Source of the DNA: an uncultured Ruminococcus sp.
GTDB taxonomy: Bacteria; Bacillota; Clostridia; Oscillospirales; Acutalibacteraceae
Reading direction: 5' to 3'
Assembly (NCBI GenBank): GCA_902783815.1
Contig: CACZSM010000016.1
Span: 1 to 14,750, forward strand
Length of the DNA stretch: 14,750 nt
The position numbers and the translations under genes were made by a program. This document shows, one piece after another, positions 7,725 to 14,750 of this stretch. Within the stretch, counting starts at the first letter, position 1; each line of letters begins with the position of its first letter. The notes beneath the pieces were generated by a model, which had not been told where the DNA came from, made no database searches, and worked only from the letters and a program-made list of their open reading frames with translations.

Positions 7725-10700
7725 ATGAAAAAAATGCTTGTCGCAGATAGCGTTGAAATGAATAAATCTATTATCAATGAAATATTTTCTCCCCAGTATG
7801 AGATAGTTCAGGTCAACAGCAGCGAAATGGCTTTTAATCTCTGGCTTCAGCTGAAAAATAATATTGCGGTAGCTTTGATAAATGAGAATATTGCCCGTAA
7901 TCTGCCTGCGGAAGCTGTCAAGACTCTTGACAGCCTCAAGATCTTTGAGAATGTTCCTGTCATACTGATTGTCGGGAACGATAGCCTTAGAGGTCGTTTG
8001 CAGGGATTGAATCTGCCCTACAGTGATGTTGTCTATTCTCCTGTAAATCCGTATATAATTCAAAAAAGAGTGGCAAATCTTGTGGAGCTTTATTCTCACA
8101 AACACGAAATGGAGCAGCTCATACAAAAACAGACTGCTAAAATACTTTCTCAGAATAAGGCACTCAGACTACAGCAGAGAAAGATCAATACGATAAATAA
8201 TGATATGCTTGATACGCTCAGTACAGTAATTGAGTACCGTGATGTAGAATCCGGCAGACATATCCACCGTATCAGAAAATTCACAGAGGTAATGCTGCGC
8301 GCACTGGCGTCAAAATATCCGAAGTATAATATGAACGAGGAAAAAATAAACCTCATAACCTCGGCATCGTCGCTGCACGATATCGGTAAAATAGCAATTC
8401 CGGACTCCATTCTTCTCAGTCCGCGAAGGCTTACCTATGAAGAGTTCAATATAATGAAGCAGCATACCATCAAGGGCTGTGATCTGCTGAACCAGTTGGA
8501 TTCTGTGGAAAAGAATGACTACTTTACATACTGTTACGATATCTGCCGCTACCACCACGAAAAATATGACGGCAAGGGCTATCCGGACGGACTTGTAGGC
8601 GATCAGATACCGATCTGGGCGCAGGTCGTTGCTGTTGCCGACTGCTATGACGCACTTACAAGTGAAAGACCGTATAAAGCAGCCTTTTCGCATGAACAGG
8701 CAGTTGAGATGATAAGGACTGGCGCCTGCGGAGCGTTTTCAGATACAATGATGGACTGTTTCAGTACGGTACTGCCTGAGTTCAAGAAGTTAGCGGAGGA
8801 ATATGCAGATATATCCCATGCAGACAGAAGTATATCTGACAAGAGTAAGGATGAGCAGAATAAATTTGTGAATCAGGACAGCAAGGAAGATGTCTATAAG
8901 AAGATGGACAGGGCTGATCTCATCCGTACTATTGAAGCTCAGAAAAAGGAAATGGATGAAACCAATAAAAGAGAAAACGAGGTTCTTAATAAAATATCGG
9001 ATTTTGTTTTTGAATTTGATCTGCGTAAGGATGTCTCAATGGAGAGGAAGGGCACCTTCAAGGATATTTTCGGATATACGCCGAAAAACTATAATGAGGC
9101 CATGATGCTTTTTGCAGGTGTCTGTGCTGAGGAATACAAGGGCAAGTTTTCAAGGACATTCCGTATTGAGAGCATAAATGAAGATGTCAATAAGGGAAGC
9201 GACAGGATAGTGCTTGAATGTCCGTTGAAGCTGGGGGATGATATATATTCAGCCGCAAGATGCACAGCTGTTCCTATTGCAGAAAATGGAGAGATAAAAA
9301 AGATATTCTTTAATATCGAAACACTTACACACAGCTCAGTAATATCCGGAATGAATGAACTGATGACTGACCGTGATACCATCACCGGACTGTGGAATTT
9401 CAATGGTCTGAGGAATGAAGTAGATGATTACCTTTCTCATGTAGGAAAGAACGGCAGACATATAATGATGCTTATAGATATTGACGGATTCCGTTCAATA
9501 AACCGTCAGACAGGCTACCGCTTCGGAAATGAGATACTGAAGGATATTGCAGAGGTGTTCAGACAGCAGTTTTCGGATAAGAATATAATAGGCAGGGTCG
9601 AGGATGACAACTTTATCGTATTTGTAAAGGACTGTCCTGATAAGGATAATGCAGTTTCAGTTGTAGATGATATATTCCACCGTCTGCATAAGAGCTATAC
9701 ATTCAATGATGTTACCTATCCTGAAATATCCGCCTGCATTGGTGTTACCTACTATCCCGAAAACGGCTCTGATTTTGAAAAGATGTTTGCAAATGCTTCA
9801 AGAACAGTTGATATCGCAAAGCTCAACGGAAAGAATATGTATCTTTTCTATAATGAAAATATGCGTACAAACTGGGATATTGTCCCGGCAAGTACCGCTG
9901 TGCTTGCACAGACAAGGAGCGTAAATGATTTTGTAAGGTTCTTCCTGCCTGTAAAGGATGCCCTGAGCAATACGGTTAAGAGCTATGAGCTGCTTGAAAT
10001 ACCAAAGGGACATGAGGATGATTTCGACCCGGATGAAATGTATGCGGCGCTTTACCAGGGAAGCAATGTTTCCGCAATAAGTCTTAACAGCATAAGAAGG
10101 AGGTTTGCGCTCATATATTCGCTGGAGCAGGAGGGAATAGAACTTCCACTTATATCGGTTCGCACGATGTTCAGGTCATGTGATAAGGATATAGTGCTGA
10201 AAGCGCTGGAGGAGCTGCTCAATTACTATCCTATCGACTGCAGCAGTGTCAGGATAGATCTTACCCAGGATATGCTTGACGGTATGGATATACATACTGC
10301 CGGAGAATTTTTGAATGAGATCCGGGCTATGGGATTCAAGATCGGACTTTACAATGTCGGCATGGGAGCCATAAATACGAAATGCTTTGCAAACAGAATG
10401 TTTGATACGATAATACTTGCTTCATCATTTGTTGATGAGGTCGCCGGAGGCATAATACCGGCTGAAATACTCCTTTATCTTATGGATTGTTTCAGCGGTC
10501 TTGGTTCCGAGATGCAGCTGCCGTATCTTTCTGACGAAAGCCTTATCCACATGATAAGTCAGAAAAGCCATATAGTATTCTATGTATGCGCTGATTCATT
10601 CCTTACGGAATCAGAGCTTAAGGATAAGCTGCTCAGCGATAAGCTCAACCATACATATCCCGTACTTGACCACGAAAAGAATTCGCTTGTACTCAGCGAA

Positions 10701-11639
10701 AAAATGTATGATGAGATACTTGAACAGACAAGATCATTTATCTTTGAATGGGTACCGAGACATGATACAGTAAAGTTCTCAGGATCCTTTGAAGGTCTGT
10801 ACGGTTATATGCCGGAGATGTTCGAGTTTGCGAAGAACCTGAGAAATACGACTCTTATACATCCGGATGATATCAAAAAGTTCCTTGAGAAGCTGAATTT
10901 TGCTCGTTCGGAGTCATCAGATGCAGAATGTCTTATCAGGTTTTTCTCAAAGAAGGAAAATACATATGTATGGAACAGGATACATTTTGTTGTAGTACGG
11001 AATGCAGCCGGAATACCAGCTAAGATAATGGCAGTATGCGCAGATGTTTCCGAGGAACGGAACGATCCAGCCGGAGACGAAAAGCGCCGTGACCGTACAG
11101 ATTATATTACAAATCTGTACAACCGCAGTGCTACGGAAAATAAGATCAAGACCTATCTTTATGATGAGGGCGCATCCGGAAGTCATGCGCTTATCATTGC
11201 TGAGATATACGGATTTGAGGTAATGGAAAATACACTGGGCAAGGTATTTGCAAATGCGGTACTCAAACAGACTGCAACAAATGTCCGGGAGCTTTTCAGA
11301 GATTCAGATATCATAGGTCGTGTAAGCGGATCTCAGTTTGTTATTTTTGTAAAGGGTCTGAGCAACACACAGAAGCTGACGCACAAGGCTGAACAGATAT
11401 GCTCAGTAGTAGCAAACAGCTACCAGACTGATAACGGAGAAATTACCATAAAAGGCAAGATCGGCATAAGTCTGTTCCCGTCAGACGGACGCTCCTATGA
11501 TGAGTTGTATGCAGGCGCGCTGAATGCTCTTTACTATGCAAAGCACAATATAAATACTGATACGGTATTTTCATCCAATACAAGTCCGGCAAAAAGGCTC
11601 ACCGCCGATTCGGAGAGCGAACGGAACAAAAGAAAATAA
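7725..11639 (+). CDS. Multidomain c-di-GMP-type signalling protein: receiver - HD-GYP - PAS - GGDEF - EAL - PAS - GGDEF
   Basis: A 1304-residue protein with no membrane segment or signal peptide. Residues 1-120 resemble a response-regulator receiver but have Asn53 at the phosphoacceptor site and Ser105 in place of the conserved Lys. A helical linker follows. The HD-GYP domain (about 160-355) looks intact: H218-D219 in HDIGK, then HHEKYDGKGYPDG with H277, H278 and G285-Y286-P287, so c-di-GMP hydrolysis is likely. After a coiled-coil-like linker come a PAS-like domain (about 419-545), a GGDEF fold with EDDNF at 626-630 for the signature, and a degraded EAL fold: ELL at 755-757 survives but LYNVG at 875-879 replaces the usual DDFG. 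A second PAS (about 996-1115) and a second GGDEF fold with SGSQF at 1201-1205 follow. The last three catalytic modules are probably sensory or structural. It is divergent from the surface-polymer operon and appears to be a single-gene unit. Confidence 0.92.
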   Translation: MKKMLVADSVEMNKSIINEIFSPQYEIVQVNSSEMAFNLWLQLKNNIAVALINENIARNLPAEAVKTLDSLKIFENVPVILIVGNDSLRGRLQGLNLPYSDVVYSPVNPYIIQKRVANLVELYSHKHEMEQLIQKQTAKILSQNKALRLQQRKINTINNDMLDTLSTVIEYRDVESGRHIHRIRKFTEVMLRALASKYPKYNMNEEKINLITSASSLHDIGKIAIPDSILLSPRRLTYEEFNIMKQHTIKGCDLLNQLDSVEKNDYFTYCYDICRYHHEKYDGKGYPDGLVGDQIPIWAQVVAVADCYDALTSERPYKAAFSHEQAVEMIRTGACGAFSDTMMDCFSTVLPEFKKLAEEYADISHADRSISDKSKDEQNKFVNQDSKEDVYKKMDRADLIRTIEAQKKEMDETNKRENEVLNKISDFVFEFDLRKDVSMERKGTFKDIFGYTPKNYNEAMMLFAGVCAEEYKGKFSRTFRIESINEDVNKGSDRIVLECPLKLGDDIYSAARCTAVPIAENGEIKKIFFNIETLTHSSVISGMNELMTDRDTITGLWNFNGLRNEVDDYLSHVGKNGRHIMMLIDIDGFRSINRQTGYRFGNEILKDIAEVFRQQFSDKNIIGRVEDDNFIVFVKDCPDKDNAVSVVDDIFHRLHKSYTFNDVTYPEISACIGVTYYPENGSDFEKMFANASRTVDIAKLNGKNMYLFYNENMRTNWDIVPASTAVLAQTRSVNDFVRFFLPVKDALSNTVKSYELLEIPKGHEDDFDPDEMYAALYQGSNVSAISLNSIRRRFALIYSLEQEGIELPLISVRTMFRSCDKDIVLKALEELLNYYPIDCSSVRIDLTQDMLDGMDIHTAGEFLNEIRAMGFKIGLYNVGMGAINTKCFANRMFDTIILASSFVDEVAGGIIPAEILLYLMDCFSGLGSEMQLPYLSDESLIHMISQKSHIVFYVCADSFLTESELKDKLLSDKLNHTYPVLDHEKNSLVLSEKMYDEILEQTRSFIFEWVPRHDTVKFSGSFEGLYGYMPEMFEFAKNLRNTTLIHPDDIKKFLEKLNFARSESSDAECLIRFFSKKENTYVWNRIHFVVVRNAAGIPAKIMAVCADVSEERNDPAGDEKRRDRTDYITNLYNRSATENKIKTYLYDEGASGSHALIIAEIYGFEVMENTLGKVFANAVLKQTATNVRELFRDSDIIGRVSGSQFVIFVKGLSNTQKLTHKAEQICSVVANSYQTDNGEITIKGKIGISLFPSDGRSYDELYAGALNALYYAKHNINTDTVFSSNTSPAKRLTADSESERNKRK

Positions 11640-11651
11640 TTATAAAGAAAC

Positions 11652-11682
11652 AGGGCAGCGCCGCTTATTACGGTACTGCCCT
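11652..11682. terminator. Hairpin terminator between convergent HD-GYP and hemW genes
   Basis: AGGGCAG (11652-11658) pairs with CTGCCCT (11676-11682). After one mismatch, four more inner pairs (11660-11663 with 11671-11674, one wobble) close a seven-base loop. On the minus strand the stem is followed by a T-rich run, so it should end the hemW operon. Its right arm overlaps the hemW stop codon. On the plus strand the following bases are not T-rich, so termination of the HD-GYP transcript there is less certain. Confidence 0.6.
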
Positions 11683-12778
11683 ATTCTGATAGTATTCTGC
11701 CGATAACGGCATTAGATACGAGAAATCCTTTTTCTGTAAGCGCAAATCCGTTTTCGTCTGTGCTTATCAGACCCGTACCGGATAGCTTTTCTGCATTTTT
11801 TCTGTATTCATCCTGTATATCCCTGCCAAACCTTTTCCGGAAGGCGCTGTATTTCAGACCCTCTGAAAGACGCAGATTCAGCATTATGTATTCCTCCACA
11901 GTGCCTCCGCTGCCATCCGGAACAGTTACATCACTCAAAAAATCCTGCATTTTACGGGGATAAAAAAACCTTTGTCCGTTAATAAAGCTGTGTGCAGAGG
12001 GGCCTATGCCGAGGTATTCCTCGTCATGCCAGTATTTGAGATTATGCTGTCCCTCATGTCCCGGCAGACAAAAATTCGATATTTCGTAGTGATTATAACC
12101 GTATTCACGCATAAGGCTGCACAGATACTCATAAATATCTGCTGTCTGGTCATCATCAGGTAGCTGCAATTTGCTGCGGTGCTTGTAGAAAACAGTTCCG
12201 GGTTCTATTTTCAGGATATATGCTGAAATATGCTCCGCATGATTCTCTGCGCAGAAATTGACACTCCTTTTAAGACTGTCATTTGTTTGTCCCTGCAGGG
12301 ATATCATAAGATCGAGGGAAATATTATCAAATCCTGCTGCCCTTGCTGCATTGATTCTTTTTGCAGCATCGGCGGCGCTGTGTTTTCTGCCGAGGAATTC
12401 AAGTTCACTCTCCACAGCGGACTGTAATCCGATCGAAAGCCTGTCAAAGCCATGTTTTCTCAGCATAAAAAGGTCAAGCCCCTCATTTGAGGGGTTGATC
12501 TCAGCTGTAATTTCATTTTGTCCGCTGCCGAAGCAGCTGCGGACGGCATCCGCTATTCTTACAAGACGATCTGCACCGAGGAGTCCGGGAGTACCTCCGC
12601 CGAAGTATAATGTATCGGCGGAAAAACTCAGTTTTTCTCCCCAGTTGTAAATACGGTGTATAAGCGATTCTGTATATTCATCATATGATCCTGTATTGCC
12701 GACAGAGGAATAGAAATCGCAGTAGGGGCATTTTGAGGCGCAGAACGGTATGTGAATATAAACTCCCTTTGTATTCAT
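11681..12778 (-). CDS. hemW: HemW-type radical SAM protein (heme chaperone, formerly oxygen-independent coproporphyrinogen III oxidase-like)
   Basis: A 365-residue cytoplasmic protein. The iron-sulfur cluster motif CASKCPYC has Cys at 13, 17 and 20 (CX3CX2C), and the next residues are DF. HemN instead carries a further Cys, so this points to HemW rather than the true oxidase. GGGTP at 60-64 is the SAM-contact motif. The HemW C-terminal domain follows with YEISNF and HNLKYWHDEEYLGIGPSAHSF. HemW binds heme and delivers it to target proteins. Many Firmicutes carry it even without full heme synthesis. Length is normal for the family. GGAGG lies five bases before the ATG, and the upstream membrane-protein gene ends 15 bases before the start, so it is the last gene of a four-gene operon. 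No functional link to its operon partners is evident. Confidence 0.95.
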   Translation of the reverse strand: MNTKGVYIHIPFCASKCPYCDFYSSVGNTGSYDEYTESLIHRIYNWGEKLSFSADTLYFGGGTPGLLGADRLVRIADAVRSCFGSGQNEITAEINPSNEGLDLFMLRKHGFDRLSIGLQSAVESELEFLGRKHSAADAAKRINAARAAGFDNISLDLMISLQGQTNDSLKRSVNFCAENHAEHISAYILKIEPGTVFYKHRSKLQLPDDDQTADIYEYLCSLMREYGYNHYEISNFCLPGHEGQHNLKYWHDEEYLGIGPSAHSFINGQRFFYPRKMQDFLSDVTVPDGSGGTVEEYIMLNLRLSEGLKYSAFRKRFGRDIQDEYRKNAEKLSGTGLISTDENGFALTEKGFLVSNAVIGRILSE

Positions 12779-12793
12779 ATAGTCCTCCGGATA

Positions 12794-13144
12794 TTATTTC
12801 TTGTCGGAATTTTTACGAAGTATCACAAGTGCCTCAATAAACATCACAACAATTGAAGTGACAAGCAATCCGATATCTATGTACTTGAAGCGGCTGAAAA
12901 CAGATTCAAGTTCCTCAGTCGAATGTTGTTCGCCGAGGATAAGGAATGACATGAATGATCTCAGACCCTCCGAGTACGGATCAGTTATTGCCATATCAAT
13001 AAAAATAGTAGTGATAATAAAAAATATAAGTATCAATATCGAGGATGCCGCTACAAGCGGAAACTGAGGCTTATTCAGCAGTGCGACGACAAGTGCTGAA
13101 AGAAATACGGTTACAGAAGCAATAATTAAAATCGGGTTTATCAT
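12794..13144 (-). CDS. Small three-helix membrane protein of unknown function
   Basis: I do not recognise a family. The 116-residue product has three strong hydrophobic segments at about 3-23, 30-50 and 89-110. Between the second and third lies a polar loop of about 38 residues (GEQHSTEELESVFSRFKY), and the tail is basic (LRKNSDKK). The start is ambiguous. ATG 13144 is preferred because the product then begins directly with the first membrane helix. A GTG at 13153 would add three residues and overlap the NUDIX stop as GTGA, a typical coupling arrangement. GGGAAG precedes both. The gene is followed closely by hemW and preceded by the NUDIX gene, so it is co-transcribed with them. It has no motif suggesting an enzyme. 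Confidence 0.8.
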   Translation of the reverse strand: MINPILIIASVTVFLSALVVALLNKPQFPLVAASSILILIFFIITTIFIDMAITDPYSEGLRSFMSFLILGEQHSTEELESVFSRFKYIDIGLLVTSIVVMFIEALVILRKNSDKK

Positions 13145-13149
13145 AGATC

Positions 13150-13698
13150 TCACTTCCCGTTCAGTTTCCTGATTATAGCCGCAGTTTTCAGAACAGCTAT
13201 CTGAGTTTTGGCATCGGGTATCTCATTATTCATAACAAGCTCCACTGCCTTTTCCAAAGGTATTTTTTCCACATTCAGGAATTCATCATCATCAAGCTGC
13301 TGATGCTCATAGCGGTCTATTTTACAGTAGTAAAGATGAATGATCTCACCGCAGTAGCCGGGACTGGGATATACTTTACCAAGAGTAATATATTCCCGTC
13401 CTATAGCCCCGGTTTCTTCAAGAAGCTCTCTTTTGCCGTTTTCGAGGGGATTCTGACCCTTTTCGAGTTTTCCGGCAGGCAGTTCAAGAGTTACCTCCTT
13501 ATACGGGTAGCGGAACTGTCTTACAAAGAGGAGTTCATTTTTATCCGTAAGAGCCGCAATACACACTCCTCCGGGATGCTCTACTATCTCACGCATAGCA
13601 GTTTCGCCGTTTTCAAGCTCCACCATATCGTGTTTTACATGGATAACTTTTCCTTCAAAAATACTTTTTGATTCCAGTGTTTTTTCTGTCAGCTTCAT
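13150..13698 (-). CDS. NUDIX hydrolase, ADP-ribose pyrophosphatase-like
   Basis: A 182-residue cytoplasmic hydrolase. The Nudix box runs from G76 to about I99, with R90-E91 and E94-E95 followed by TG as expected for the metal-binding helix. The preceding LELPAGKLEKG and the N-terminal strands (VIHVKHDMVELENG, then IVEHPGGVCIAAL) match the ADP-ribose pyrophosphatase branch (NudF/YqkG), which cleaves ADP-ribose to AMP and ribose-5-phosphate. One box position is unusual: Gln82 stands where the first Glu of GX5EX7REUXEEXGU normally is. The core catalytic Glu residues remain, so activity is still likely. Its ATG shares a base with the upstream stop (TAATG), so translation is probably coupled. The ribosome binding site is weak, which fits coupling. 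The exact substrate is unproven. Confidence 0.93.
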   Translation of the reverse strand: MKLTEKTLESKSIFEGKVIHVKHDMVELENGETAMREIVEHPGGVCIAALTDKNELLFVRQFRYPYKEVTLELPAGKLEKGQNPLENGKRELLEETGAIGREYITLGKVYPSPGYCGEIIHLYYCKIDRYEHQQLDDDEFLNVEKIPLEKAVELVMNNEIPDAKTQIAVLKTAAIIRKLNGK

Positions 13699-14582
13699 TA
13701 TGTTGTCTCGCTTTCTGTAGTTATAGAATTTTCCGGTATATCCCGGACGAGTCCGAGATATGCGCCTTCACCGCTTGGGAGAGTCATAAATCCGAGGGCG
13801 TACTGTTTGCTGCCGGAGGTATAGAATATATTGATATCAAGACTTGCATTAGTTCCGAAGGTGCGTATTTCTCCGTCATCAAGCACACCGTCCATTACCA
13901 TTTTTTCATTTTTTGTTTCATCAATATAGCCTTCGCCGTAATTAATGACATACCAGTATATAGTAACAGTTGCAGCACGGTCGCCGGCGCTTATTTCAGC
14001 ATTGATAAGCTCATTTGCTATGGGATCCTGTTCACTGTCGTAGTAAAGGAATCTTCCCTTCCAGTCACCGTTTATTTCAGGAGCATCCTTTATCATTTCC
14101 ACATCATCAGGAAGGTCGTTGCTATCAGCTATAATATTATCAAACCACGCAAAATCACTCTCCGAAGGACGGTTAAATATCTTTTCCGGTTCACTGATCT
14201 CGCTTTCATCACTGCTGTCCTCTTCACCCGGTTCTCTGCTGTCATTCTCATCCGGTTCAAGGCTGCTGTCAGGCTCATCTGATTTTTCGCTTATTTCGGA
14301 TGATTCAGTTTTACTTTCCGTTTGCTCAGGTGATGACGAAATATCATTGCTGCTTTCAGTCACCGGGGGTGATAATTCAGAGTTCTGACCTCCACCTTGT
14401 GACTTAAAAACAAGAAGCATGGCAATAATAACAGCGGCAATAGTGACGGCTGCGATAACAGCTATGATAATCAATTTTCCATATTTTTTTTTGTTAATGC
14501 TGTTAATTTCAGCGCCGCAGACATCACAGAAATCTGAATCATCATCGATCTGAGAGCCGCATCCGGGACATATTCTGGACAT
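13698..14582 (-). CDS. Zinc-ribbon, single-pass membrane protein with acidic Ser-rich stalk and C-terminal extracytoplasmic domain
   Basis: First gene of the operon; 294 residues. An N-terminal zinc ribbon has C5, C8, C19 and C22 (CPGCG and CDVCG). A single transmembrane helix lies at about 37-59. Then comes a low-complexity linker rich in Ser, Glu, Asp and Pro (about 61-135), probably an extended stalk. A C-terminal domain of about 155 residues follows, with a DWKGRFLYYDSEQD start and beta-rich pattern. The topology should put the ribbon in the cytoplasm and the C-terminal domain outside. The plan is common in Clostridia, where a zinc ribbon caps a membrane protein of unknown role. I cannot name the C-terminal domain. 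The start at 14582 is fixed by AAAGGAGG seven bases upstream. An ATG at 14603 lies upstream of that site and is rejected. Confidence 0.88.
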   Translation of the reverse strand: MSRICPGCGSQIDDDSDFCDVCGAEINSINKKKYGKLIIIAVIAAVTIAAVIIAMLLVFKSQGGGQNSELSPPVTESSNDISSSPEQTESKTESSEISEKSDEPDSSLEPDENDSREPGEEDSSDESEISEPEKIFNRPSESDFAWFDNIIADSNDLPDDVEMIKDAPEINGDWKGRFLYYDSEQDPIANELINAEISAGDRAATVTIYWYVINYGEGYIDETKNEKMVMDGVLDDGEIRTFGTNASLDINIFYTSGSKQYALGFMTLPSGEGAYLGLVRDIPENSITTESETT

Positions 14583-14589
14583 TTTGAAG

Positions 14590-14597
14590 CCTCCTTT
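14590..14597 (-). promoter_or_regulatory. Ribosome binding site fixing the start of the zinc-ribbon protein
   Basis: AAAGGAGG on the minus strand, seven bases before ATG 14582, is a near-perfect Shine-Dalgarno sequence. It excludes the upstream in-frame ATG at 14603, whose codons would run through the site. Confidence 0.85.
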
Positions 14598-14635
14598 AAT
14601 CATTATTTTGTTCCGCTTATAAATTCAGTATGGTG

Positions 14636-14750
14636 TGACATCCTCCCCCACCTATAGAGGTTGGGGCTTCCCCTGACCTCAGGCGAGTTTAGTTCTCGTT
14701 CGATAGCACTAATGTACTAAGCATAAGCGAGCTAACCCCGTGTGTCCCAC
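14636..14750 (-). mobile_element. Right end of an IS200/IS605-type (TnpB-encoding) element, truncated by window edge
   Basis: On the minus strand an imperfect hairpin, CCCCAACC-TCTATA-GGTGGGGG (14645-14666), is followed by AGGATGTCA. This resembles the subterminal hairpin at the right end of IS200/IS605/IS1341 elements. Upstream of it on the same strand is a second structured stretch. The transposase or TnpB gene would lie to the right of the window, read leftward toward this end. The exact element boundary is not defined by the sequence alone; it is probably between 14634 and 14640. No open reading frame of the element is visible here. The end lies about 55 bases upstream of the zinc-ribbon gene. 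Confidence 0.62.
14636..14750 (-). ncRNA. Possible 3' part of a TnpB-associated guide RNA (omega RNA / reRNA)
   Basis: In TnpB elements the 3' end of the gene and the right end of the element are transcribed as a guide RNA whose targeting segment is the flanking DNA. Here the end has the expected structure. An outer stem pairs 14689-14692 and 14695-14698 with 14732-14735 and 14728-14731 (TTAG/CTAA and CTCG/CGAG, two-base bulge), and the terminal C-rich hairpin is at 14645-14666. If the model holds, the guide would start near 14640 and run left into the leader of the zinc-ribbon gene. This rests on structure and position only, since the tnpB gene is outside the window. Confidence 0.4.

Noticed and set aside
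12479..12494. 16-base palindrome CCCCTCATTTGAGGGG
   Set aside because: Lies inside the hemW coding sequence in a conserved protein stretch; no sign of a terminator or operator there.
13668..14282. 204-codon plus-strand frame opposite the NUDIX and zinc-ribbon genes
   Set aside because: Antisense shadow of the Ser/Glu-rich linker and the coupled genes; the translation resembles no family.
1..14750. CRISPR array, tRNA or rRNA genes
   Set aside because: No regularly spaced direct repeats, cloverleaf with a T-loop, or rRNA-like segments were seen on either strand.

Overview
The window looks like chromosomal DNA of a low-to-middle GC Gram-positive anaerobe, most likely a Ruminococcus-like member of the Oscillospiraceae/Clostridia. 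This rests on the protein families (NatB-type ABC permease, CDP-glycerol glycerophosphotransferases, HemW, HD-GYP signalling protein), on strong AAGGAGG-type ribosome binding sites, and on near-consensus sigma-A promoters. The genus is an inference from style, not from a marker gene.

Layout. (1) 1-851, plus strand: the 3' part of an ABC-2/NatB-type export permease, closed by a strong hairpin shared with the convergent operon. (2) 7360 down to 888, minus strand: a tightly packed five-gene cell-surface polymer operon behind a perfect-consensus promoter (TTGACA, 17 bp, TATAAT). In transcription order it holds a membrane-anchored GT2 glycosyltransferase, a Wzm/TagG-type polysaccharide or teichoic acid export permease, a TagF/TagB-type CDP-glycerol glycerophosphotransferase, a Stealth-family sugar-phosphate transferase, and a two-domain glycerophosphotransferase-GT4 fusion. 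Three of the five are predicted to make phosphodiester bonds, so the product is probably a teichoic-acid-like or phosphoglycan polymer. The export ATPase is not in the window. (3) 7370-7724: divergent promoter region. (4) 7725-11639, plus strand: a 1304-residue soluble protein with domain order receiver - HD-GYP - PAS - GGDEF - EAL - PAS - GGDEF. Only the HD-GYP keeps its catalytic residues. (5) 14582 down to 11681, minus strand: a coupled four-gene operon of a zinc-ribbon membrane protein, a NUDIX hydrolase, a small three-helix membrane protein and HemW. (6) 14636-14750: the structured right end of an IS200/IS605-type (TnpB) element, cut by the window edge, inserted about 55 bp upstream of the last operon.

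The most interesting locus is the c-di-GMP-type protein, because one protein carries four degenerate signalling modules around one apparently live phosphodiesterase. It is transcribed divergently from a surface-polymer operon, which suggests, but does not prove, that second-messenger signalling and envelope polymer production are linked here.
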